A DNA stretch of 22,111 bases, from NCBI GenBank assembly GCA_040905245.1, contig JBBDRX010000094.1, forward strand, positions 1 through 22,111, in the 5' to 3' direction. The notes under the pieces were generated by a model. The model had not been told where the DNA came from. It ran no database searches and saw only the letters and a list, made by a program, of their open reading frames with translations. Source of the stretch: JBBDRX01 sp040905245 (lineage in GTDB: Bacteria > Bacteroidota > Rhodothermia > Balneolales > Balneolaceae). A program made the translations under genes and the position numbers. Position 1 is the first letter of the stretch. The number at the start of each line of letters is the position of its first letter. Shown piece after piece: positions 15,880 through 22,111 of this stretch.

Positions 15880-16452
15880 ATGAGTGAAGATTTACGATTT
15901 GTAAGTTTGCTGTGCAAAGATTCCGTATTAACCGGAGAGGTTCTCTTTGTACCATCTCACCTGAAAATAGGCGGGACTGTTCACCAGCATATCGAGTGCC
16001 AGGGAAAATTGGTCATTGGTCCGTCAGGTACCGTGAGAGGCAATATCAAGACCGATGAACTGGTCGTGGAAGGAGATTTTCAGGGCTTAATCTGGGCGGG
16101 CGGCACCGTCTTCATCACCAATTCTGCAACGGTTATCGGATATATCAGTGCAGAAAAACTTAAAATTGAGGAGGGTGCCTACTGTCAGTTCGATGCCTGC
16201 GTCGACTCAGAAGCGGATAAGCGTTTGAGCCAGGCGAATCTGAACCTCCCCTCTGAGTCGGTACAGAAAGTTGCCGACATGCGCGATACTGACTCCTCTC
16301 CTTCAGATCCGGAAGACGAAGATCCTGCTTCGACAGAAGACGACGCTCCGGCAGCCGATTCGGACGATTCAAAACACTCTACTACAAAAACTGACGAATC
16401 CTATTTCCCGGACGAAGAGGAAGAGAAGAAAATGATTGATCGATTCTGGTAG
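15880..16452 (+). CDS. Bactofilin family cytoskeletal protein with long acidic C-terminal tail
   Basis: Bactofilins form nucleotide-independent beta-helical filaments that recruit envelope enzymes or other partners. The 190-residue product has the repeating short strands of that fold at about residues 8-112, for example LKIGGTVHQHIECQGKLVI, GTVRGNIKTDELVVEG, GTVFITNSATVIGYI and AEKLKIEEGA. From about 115 it becomes a low-complexity Ser/Asp/Glu/Ala tail, strongly acidic, ending in EEEEKKMIDRFW. The basic-hydrophobic end after an acidic stretch looks like a peptide for binding a partner. There is no N-terminal membrane segment. It lies 31 bp after the actin-like gene and 54 bp before the DASS permease, on the same strand. 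No M23 peptidase, a frequent bactofilin neighbour, is present. Confidence 0.9.
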   Translation: MSEDLRFVSLLCKDSVLTGEVLFVPSHLKIGGTVHQHIECQGKLVIGPSGTVRGNIKTDELVVEGDFQGLIWAGGTVFITNSATVIGYISAEKLKIEEGAYCQFDACVDSEADKRLSQANLNLPSESVQKVADMRDTDSSPSDPEDEDPASTEDDAPAADSDDSKHSTTKTDESYFPDEEEEKKMIDRFW

Positions 16453-16506
16453 TGGTACAACTATTTTCTGTTTCTGTTTCTTCCATCTAACGTATTCTGA
16501 CCGTCT

Positions 16507-17994
16507 ATGAGATCCAAAATCGGGCTTTTTCTGGGTCCTGTTCTGTTTTTTGCCATTCTGCTGATTCCAGGACAAGAAAGCCTGACACCGGATGCACAAG
16601 CTGTCGCAGCCGTTGCCATCCTGATGGCGACCTGGTGGATTACCGAGTCTATCCCTATGGCTGCAGTGGCGCTGCTTCCGATTGCCCTGTTCCCGATTTT
16701 GGGAATCATGCCAACCCCGGAAGTCACCGAACAGTATGGGAATCATATTATCTACCTGTTTATGGGGGGGTTTTTGATTGCCGTTACGATGGAGCGCTGG
16801 GAACTTCATCGAAGAATTGCACTGACCATCATTGAATGGATTGGAAGTACCCCCTCCAGAATTGTTCTCGGTTTTATGATCGCATCTGCTTTTCTCTCCA
16901 TGTGGGTTAGCAATACGGCAACCGCCATGATGATGGTACCCATTGGTCTTGCCGTTATTCGTCAGACAAAAGAGCTCTTTGAAGACCATCTCGTGACAAA
17001 TGAAAGCGAGAGCAGTACAGTGCAATTCAATTTTGCACTTGCTCTCATGCTTGGTATTGCCTACGCCTGTTCTATTGGCGGAACAGGAACCATTATTGGA
17101 ACTCCACCCAATACGATCCTGGTGGGAGTTGTTGATACAATGTTTGGCCAGAGCATCAATTTTGGAGGATGGATGCTGTTTGCCGTTCCACTTGTCGTTG
17201 TTATGCTGTTTCTCTGCTGGACCTATTTGGTCTATATCGCCTTTCCTCCAGGAGTGGATACACTCCCCGGTGCAGACGAAATCGTTCAGAACGAATTAAA
17301 CAAACTTGGACGAATTACCAAAGAGGAGCAACGTGTAATGGTCATCTTTGGCCTGACAGCCATTGCCTGGATTCTGAACGGATTTGTCCATATCGAAGCC
17401 CTTGAATATATCAACGACTCCAGCATCGCAATCACAGCTGCACTTCTTCTTTTTTTAACTCCTTCCGACTTTCAAAAGGGTATCTATCTCCTGGACTGGG
17501 AGACAGCTTCAAAAATTCCCTGGGGAATTATTGTGCTGTTTGGGGGGGGCTTGGCACTTGCACATGGTTTCACGACTAGCGGACTGGCAGTCTGGATTGC
17601 AGAGTCCATGCTCATCCTGGATGGAGCACATATCTTCACGCTTCTGCTGGCTGTAACCGGCCTGACTATCATTCTCACAGAGGTAACATCCAATACCGCT
17701 ACATCGACCATGCTTATGCCCATCCTTGCAAGTCTTGCCGCAGCCATGGCTCTTCATCCATACGCACTCATGGTTGCAGCTGCAATTGCGGCCTCTTTCG
17801 CATTCATGCTCCCGGTTGCAACTCCTCCGAATGCTGTTGTGTTTGGAAGTAATATGCTCACCATTCCTCAGATGGCACGTGCTGGCATCTGGTTGAACCT
17901 GATGGGAATACTGGTAATCTCCCTGTTTGTCTATCTGCTTCTACCACTAATCTGGGGAATAGAACTTCAGACACTTCCGGTATGGGCAAAATAG
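16507..17994 (+). CDS. SLC13/DASS family sodium:anion symporter
   Basis: The 495-residue polytopic protein of the DASS family is an inner-membrane importer of di- and tricarboxylates or sulfate, usually with Na+. The two inverted-repeat signature tips are both visible: VSNTATAMMM (134-143) and TSNTATSTML (394-403), each with the SNT motif that coordinates sodium and substrate in VcINDY. The first hairpin region contains LMATWWITESIPMAAVALLP and GTGTIIGTPPNTILVG, and the second has LFGGGLALAHGFTTSGLA. The product is full length, with a short C terminus after the last helix. The coding sequence contains runs of seven and eight G residues (16764-16770 and 17542-17549). Substrate is not assignable. 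It probably shares a transcript with the bactofilin gene and ends at the bidirectional terminator at 18025. Confidence 0.93.
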   Translation: MRSKIGLFLGPVLFFAILLIPGQESLTPDAQAVAAVAILMATWWITESIPMAAVALLPIALFPILGIMPTPEVTEQYGNHIIYLFMGGFLIAVTMERWELHRRIALTIIEWIGSTPSRIVLGFMIASAFLSMWVSNTATAMMMVPIGLAVIRQTKELFEDHLVTNESESSTVQFNFALALMLGIAYACSIGGTGTIIGTPPNTILVGVVDTMFGQSINFGGWMLFAVPLVVVMLFLCWTYLVYIAFPPGVDTLPGADEIVQNELNKLGRITKEEQRVMVIFGLTAIAWILNGFVHIEALEYINDSSIAITAALLLFLTPSDFQKGIYLLDWETASKIPWGIIVLFGGGLALAHGFTTSGLAVWIAESMLILDGAHIFTLLLAVTGLTIILTEVTSNTATSTMLMPILASLAAAMALHPYALMVAAAIAASFAFMLPVATPPNAVVFGSNMLTIPQMARAGIWLNLMGILVISLFVYLLLPLIWGIELQTLPVWAK

Positions 17995-18024
17995 GCAGCG
18001 GAGAATCAATCCTTAACATCAATA

Positions 18025-18060
18025 AAAAAGGCTGTCCGGATCTATCCAGACAGCCTTTTT
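18025..18060. terminator. Bidirectional intrinsic terminator between the DASS permease gene and nrdJ
   Basis: AAAAAGGCTGTC (18025-18036) and GACAGCCTTTTT (18049-18060) are perfect inverted arms around a 12-base centre that can pair further (GGA/TCC). An A-run on the left and a T-run on the right give a U-tract on either strand, fitting the two convergent genes. Confidence 0.9.
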
Positions 18061-18087
18061 CCCTTTATTACGTTTTCTCCTGACGAA

Positions 18088-21000
18088 TCAGGAACAACCT
18101 GTGGTAGAACCACAGGTTATGCACTTGAGACAGGTACCGTTACGAATCATCGTCATGCTTCCGCACTCCGTACAGGAATCACCTGTATAACCAAGTTGTT
18201 TGGCCATATCGTAATCGCTTTGCGCACTATCACTGTCCGATTCCTGTTCATGAACCTCTGTAGCCGCCCCGGTCTTCTCTGTGACCGTTTGTCTCTTCTG
18301 AGTATTTTTGGCAACTTCGTCTGCCAACTCCTGCTCCTCAGATGGCCTCAATTTCCGTGTTATAATCTCTTCCGGAGGAACATGTGCCAGATCGTCCCGC
18401 TCCAGGTAGGTAACAGCCAGTTCACGGAAGATATAGTCGATTACAGATGTACTCATCTTCACATGTGGACTTCCGGATACCATTCCGCTGGGTTCAAACT
18501 TGGTAAAGACAAACGCATCCACAAACTCTTCAAGTGGGACACCATGCTGTAACCCGAGTGAAATCGAAATAGCAAAACAGTTCATCAAACTTCGGAAGGC
18601 TGCACCCTCACGATGCATGTCGATAAAGATCTCACCGAGCTGGCCATTCTCATACTCGCCCGTACGTAAATACATACTTTGGCCACCAATCTTCACTTTC
18701 TGTGTGTATCCGGTACGGCGGTACGGCAATTTCTGGCGTCGGGCTACATATTTGTGAATGATCTTCTCCGCTGTCTGAACCACTTGTTCCTGCTGTGACC
18801 GGGTCTCCTGATCCATCGGCTCATCCTCTTCCAGCTCCTCAAATAAATCACTCATGGAGTTCAACGGCTGGCTCAGTTTGGAGCCATCCCGATAGAGCGC
18901 GTTGGCTTTCAGCATCAATTTCCAGGAGAGCATGTATGCTTCCTTGATGTCCTCCACCGTGGCTTCGTTCGGCAAGTTGATCGTCTTCGATATGGCACCT
19001 GAAATAAACGGTTGTGCGGCCGCCATCATTCGAATATGCCCCTCCGCAGAGATAAAACGGGTGCCTGTCCGCCCACACTTGTTGGCACAATCGAATACAG
19101 GCAGATGCTCCTCTTTCAGTTTCGGTGCGCCTTCAACAGTCATGGTGCCACAGACATAGTCATTGGCTTCCTGAATCTGCTCCCGTGTAAACCCGAGATA
19201 TCGGAGCATGTCGAACTGATAATTGGCCAGATGCTCATCTTTCATCCCAAGAACATCCCGACAGAAATCTTCTCCAAGAGTCCACTGATTAAAGGCAAAC
19301 TTGATATCAAAACTGCCTGGCAGCGCCTCTTCAATAGCGGCAAGTTTCTCCTCGGTAAATCCAAGCTCCATCAACTTTTCAGGATAGATGTGCGGGCACC
19401 CATCCAGTGTTCCCGATCCCTTGGCGTACAGAATAATGTCATCGATCTCCTTCTGACTGTATCCAAGATTTTTCAGTGCTTTTGGAACACTCTGGTTGAT
19501 GATCTTAAAGTACCCTCCACCGGCAAGCTTCTTGAATTTGACCAGTGCAAAGTCTGGCTCGATGCCGGTTGTATCGCAATCCATCACCAGGCCGATCGTC
19601 CCGGTCGGAGCAATGACCGTCACCTGGGCATTTCGATACCCGTGCTCCTCTCCCATCTCGACCGCCCGGTCGGAATCCTCCCTGGCTGCCCGAAGCAGAT
19701 AGTCCGGACAGTATGCGGGATTGATGCCCACTGGCTTAATGGTAAGACCTTCATACTCATCGTGGTCCGCATTGTATGCCGCACGCCTGTGGTTGCGAAG
19801 AACCCGCAACATATGCTCCTTGTTCTTTTCATACTCGTGGAATGAGCCCAATTGACCAGCCATCTCCGCACTCGTTGCATACGACGACATGTGAATCATT
19901 GATGTAAGAGCTCCGGCAATGGCAAAGCCTTCCGAACTGTTATAAGGAACCCCCTGTACCATCAACGCAGTTCCGATATTGGCATAACCGAGCCCCAGCG
20001 TACGATATAGATAGGAGAGTTCGGCAATCTCCTTGGATGGAAACTGTGCCATCAATACTGAAATTTCGAGCACGACCGTCCACAGCCGGGATGCGTACCG
20101 AATCGAATCCACATCAAACTCCTTGCAGGAATCGTCTGTGAAAAACTTCATCAAATTCAAAGAGGCCAGATTGCAGGCTGTATTATCAAGAAACATGTAT
20201 TCGGAACAGGGATTACTCGCCTTGATCTCTCCCCCCTCCGGACAAGTATGCCATTCATTAATCGTATCGTGATACTGAGTTCCCGGATCGGCACAAGACC
20301 AGGCAGCATAACCGATTTGATCCCAAAGCTCTCTGGCTCCGATCTGTTTCATCGGCTCGGGCTCACGGCCCTCATCCGATGCTTTTCGACGCTCGATCCG
20401 GCCATAGAGATTCCACTCACTGTCGTCGATCACTGCCCGCATAAATGAGTTGGGAACCCGCACAGAGTTGTTGGAATTCTGGCCGCTTACCGTCATGTAG
20501 GCCTCCGAATTCCAGTCGGTATCATAGACATCAAACTCGACATCTGAAAAACCCTGGGCTGCAAGCTGTATGACCCTTTCAATATAATTCAGAGGCACCT
20601 GATCCCGTTTCGCTTCACGGATTGCATCCCCCAGCTTCCGGTTTCGCAAAGGATCCCGACTGACCGCACCGTTGAGAGTACGTCCGTCCTCCTCTACCGG
20701 CTCGTGACAGAGCCGGATAATCTTCTTCAGGTGCTTCTGCGTCAACTTTGAGCCGGTTACAATAGCAGCTACTTTCTGCTCTTCCCGAACCTTCCAGTTC
20801 ACATACTCTTCAATATCGGGATGGTCCAGATCCAGAGTTACCATTTTTGCTGCTCTGCGTGTAGTTCCTCCGGACTTGATGGCTCCGGCCGCACGATCAC
20901 CGATCTTCAGAAAACTCATCAGTCCGGAAGATTTCCCACCACCACTGAGCTTTTCTCCCGCTCCCCGCAGGGCAGAAAAGTTGGATCCGGTACCCGATCC

Positions 21001-21684
21001 ATACTTGAACAGACGGGCTTCCCGAACCCAAAGGTCCATAATCCCCCCTTCATTCACCAGATCGTCTCCCACACTCTGGATAAAACAGGCATGAGGCTGT
21101 GGATGGGCATATGCATCCTTCGAGCGACGGACCTTGCCGGTATCGGGTTCTACATAGTAGTGTCCCTGAGCAGGCCCGTTAATTCCATAAGCCCAGTAGA
21201 GGCCCGTATTAAACCACTGCGGGCTGTTAGGAGCAGCCATCTGCATGGCCAGCATGTAACAGAGTTCATCATAAAAGACCTTCGCATCCTCCTCCGAATC
21301 GAAATAGTCATGTTTCCAACCCCAGTAGGTCCAGCAACCAGCCAGTCGATGGAATACCTGGCGACTGTCAATTTCATGAGAGTAACGCTTCTCCTCATCC
21401 AGATCCTCAAGCTTCTTCTCATCCGCCACGCAACGTTGGAGCCATCCCGGAACTCCCTTTTCGGGTACCCGTCTCAGATGAACAGGTACTCCGGCCTTTC
21501 GAAAGTACTTCTGGGCGATAATATCAGTCGCCACCTGAGACCACGATTCCGGAACAATCACATCTTCCATATTGAAGACGACTGATCCGTCCGGATTTTT
21601 GATCTCGGACTTTCGCGGTTCAAACCGAATCTCGCCAAACGGCGAATCCCACTCCTTTTTTGTATATAAACGGGTAAATTCCAT
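18088..21684 (-). CDS. nrdJ: Adenosylcobalamin-dependent (class II) ribonucleoside-diphosphate reductase
   Basis: NrdJ makes deoxyribonucleotides using a radical generated from adenosylcobalamin, so it works with or without oxygen and needs B12. The start chosen is ATG 21684 (1198 residues), giving MEFTRLYTKKEWDSPFGEI, the usual N terminus. A GTG at 21777 is in frame and would add 31 residues. Motifs include PNSPQWFNTG, the redox cysteine region HACFIQSV (Cys200), LFKYGSGTGSNFSALRG, GQNSNNSVRVP, the radical-site NPCSEYMFLDNTACNLASLN (Cys493, Glu495), APTGTIGLVMDCDTTGIEP and CANKCGRTG. The chain ends in a disordered acidic linker and a cysteine-rich zinc-ribbon-like tail (CTECG...CLKCITCGSTTGC). 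The tail is typical of the long TIGR02504-type enzymes and may re-reduce the active site. No class I or III RNR genes and no nrdR gene are in view. Confidence 0.97.
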   Translation of the reverse strand: MEFTRLYTKKEWDSPFGEIRFEPRKSEIKNPDGSVVFNMEDVIVPESWSQVATDIIAQKYFRKAGVPVHLRRVPEKGVPGWLQRCVADEKKLEDLDEEKRYSHEIDSRQVFHRLAGCWTYWGWKHDYFDSEEDAKVFYDELCYMLAMQMAAPNSPQWFNTGLYWAYGINGPAQGHYYVEPDTGKVRRSKDAYAHPQPHACFIQSVGDDLVNEGGIMDLWVREARLFKYGSGTGSNFSALRGAGEKLSGGGKSSGLMSFLKIGDRAAGAIKSGGTTRRAAKMVTLDLDHPDIEEYVNWKVREEQKVAAIVTGSKLTQKHLKKIIRLCHEPVEEDGRTLNGAVSRDPLRNRKLGDAIREAKRDQVPLNYIERVIQLAAQGFSDVEFDVYDTDWNSEAYMTVSGQNSNNSVRVPNSFMRAVIDDSEWNLYGRIERRKASDEGREPEPMKQIGARELWDQIGYAAWSCADPGTQYHDTINEWHTCPEGGEIKASNPCSEYMFLDNTACNLASLNLMKFFTDDSCKEFDVDSIRYASRLWTVVLEISVLMAQFPSKEIAELSYLYRTLGLGYANIGTALMVQGVPYNSSEGFAIAGALTSMIHMSSYATSAEMAGQLGSFHEYEKNKEHMLRVLRNHRRAAYNADHDEYEGLTIKPVGINPAYCPDYLLRAAREDSDRAVEMGEEHGYRNAQVTVIAPTGTIGLVMDCDTTGIEPDFALVKFKKLAGGGYFKIINQSVPKALKNLGYSQKEIDDIILYAKGSGTLDGCPHIYPEKLMELGFTEEKLAAIEEALPGSFDIKFAFNQWTLGEDFCRDVLGMKDEHLANYQFDMLRYLGFTREQIQEANDYVCGTMTVEGAPKLKEEHLPVFDCANKCGRTGTRFISAEGHIRMMAAAQPFISGAISKTINLPNEATVEDIKEAYMLSWKLMLKANALYRDGSKLSQPLNSMSDLFEELEEDEPMDQETRSQQEQVVQTAEKIIHKYVARRQKLPYRRTGYTQKVKIGGQSMYLRTGEYENGQLGEIFIDMHREGAAFRSLMNCFAISISLGLQHGVPLEEFVDAFVFTKFEPSGMVSGSPHVKMSTSVIDYIFRELAVTYLERDDLAHVPPEEIITRKLRPSEEQELADEVAKNTQKRQTVTEKTGAATEVHEQESDSDSAQSDYDMAKQLGYTGDSCTECGSMTMIRNGTCLKCITCGSTTGCS

Positions 21685-21894
21685 AGCAGCCACAAATTCT
21701 TTAGATTTAGAAAACGATTCCTCTGTACAATTCAGTACAGCTACTGTTTTTTTGCTTCCGATATCAGCTCCGATCACGTCAATAACGATAACATATGCTG
21801 CCCGGGCGGGACGGAAACTGTCGGTATGTTCTTCTCTGATTCTGAATTCAATATATCCGGGAAGCCCTGCCCTATCAAGAAAAAACTCCGCTTT

Positions 21895-21923
21895 TTTTCC
21901 ACAATATCAGACAGTTATCCACA
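21895..21923 (+). promoter_or_regulatory. Pair of DnaA-box-like sites upstream of nrdJ
   Basis: TTATCCACA (21915-21923) is a perfect consensus DnaA box. TTTTCCACA (21895-21903) is one mismatch away. They have the same orientation and are 20 bp apart, about two helical turns. Control of RNR genes by DnaA is known for E. coli nrdAB. Here the role is inference. Confidence 0.45.
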
Positions 21924-21978
21924 TTGGTATTACCGACACAGAGAAGAGGAAGGGATAAACCTGAACGTTAAAAGTAAT

Positions 21979-21984
21979 ATTATA
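21979..21984 (-). promoter_or_regulatory. Possible -10 element of nrdJ
   Basis: The minus strand reads TATAAT, a perfect sigma-70 -10 hexamer, in an AT-rich stretch. No good -35 box is found 16-18 bp upstream. If used, it would give a leader of nearly 290 bases with the DnaA-box-like pair inside the transcribed region. Confidence 0.3.
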
Positions 21985-22064
21985 CTATTAAATTAAATCC
22001 GGTTGATATAAAATGAAAATACGAGAGACAGAATAAAGGCATAAACAATTAATTAAGGGTCAAG

Positions 22065-22098
22065 ACAACTTAAGGGAATTTAAAATTCTGTAAGTTGT
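22065..22098. repeat. AT-rich hairpin at the right edge
   Basis: Outer arms ACAACTTA (22065-22072) and TAAGTTGT (22091-22098) are a perfect 8-bp inverted repeat. Inside is a second palindrome, GAATTT-A-AAATTC (22076-22088). It could be an operator or the terminator of a gene beyond the window. There is no long T-run. Confidence 0.4.
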
Positions 22099-22111
22099 TT
22101 CATGACAGTTA

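Larger units (their letters stand above)
21685..22111. other. 427-bp upstream region of nrdJ without a convincing gene
   Basis: No recognisable gene was found here. On the minus strand the nrdJ frame stays open from 21684 back to a stop at 21907-21909, with only a GTG (21777) as a candidate start and no protein family recognised in the translation. The right half (about 21945-22111) is strongly AT-rich and intergenic in character. It contains two DnaA-box-like 9-mers, a TATAAT on the minus strand and a hairpin at the far right, listed separately. No B12-box (GCCACTG or its complement) was seen, so a standard cobalamin riboswitch is not supported. Confidence 0.7.

Noticed and set aside
14805..16452. 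Plasmid partition (parMRC-like) locus
   Set aside because: There is no ParR-like DNA-binding gene and no iterated centromere-like repeats. The partner gene is a bactofilin and the surroundings are chromosomal core genes.
19012..19845. 277-residue plus-strand open frame inside nrdJ
   Set aside because: It is antisense to the conserved catalytic region of nrdJ and has no start context or motifs.
20821..21585. 254-residue open frame on the plus strand opposite nrdJ
   Set aside because: It is antisense to strongly conserved nrdJ codons, has no family motifs and is explained by codon bias of the real gene.
21685..21777. GADIGSKKT in the nrdJ leader as a second actin/ASKHA phosphate-1 motif
   Set aside because: It is a short look-alike in an untypical leader with a GTG start and no other ASKHA motifs around it. 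Coincidence is more likely.
21685..22111. Cobalamin riboswitch controlling nrdJ
   Set aside because: The B12-dependence made this attractive, but no B12-box sequence or its complement was found by eye. A covariance-model search would settle it.

Overview
The window looks like chromosomal DNA of a Gram-negative bacterium of the FCB group. It most resembles Balneolia/Rhodothermia, the relatives of Bacteroidota, though this placement is inference from gene content. The pointers are a TonB-dependent receptor ending in Phe, a large DUF2723 membrane protein, a YbeY with the H-x3-H-x5-D variant common in Bacteroidota, a cobalamin-dependent class II ribonucleotide reductase as the only RNR in view, acidic proteins, and few clear Shine-Dalgarno sites. 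No tRNA, rRNA, CRISPR array, IS element or prophage gene was seen. Nearly everything is single-copy core-type metabolism and envelope biology.

Layout. 1-410 (+) is the 3' end of an NSS-family sodium symporter. 493-4876 (+) is a tightly packed run efp-accB-accC-gcvH-guaA: translation factor EF-P, the biotin carrier and biotin carboxylase of acetyl-CoA carboxylase, the lipoyl carrier GcvH, and GMP synthetase. 5023-6789 (+) encodes a secreted TPR plus periplasmic-binding-fold protein resembling the LpoA architecture. Its 3' end overlaps the convergent mltG (6768-7826, -), so two probable peptidoglycan genes lie tail to tail. A divergent region with a symmetric repeat separates mltG from a TonB-dependent receptor (8031-10091, +). 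Next come a cold-shock protein with a strong terminator, msrB, a 1001-residue DUF2723 putative glycosyltransferase, and ybeY overlapping its end.

14805-16452 (+) is the most unusual part. An actin-like ATPase gene is followed after 31 bp by a bactofilin gene. The actin-like protein has no N-terminal phosphate-1 loop. Instead a clear phosphate-1 sequence (GIDIGNANT) lies at its extreme C terminus after a Ser-rich linker, which reads as a natural circular permutation of the actin fold. Its phosphate-2 loop also lacks the usual Asp. Together the two genes are a candidate two-component cytoskeletal module.

A SLC13/DASS-family permease follows (16507-17994, +). A bidirectional terminator separates it from the convergent nrdJ (18088-21684, -). 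The 427 bp upstream of nrdJ carry no convincing gene, but they hold a consensus DnaA box plus a one-mismatch box 20 bp apart, a TATAAT hexamer on the nrdJ strand, and an AT-rich hairpin at the window's right edge.
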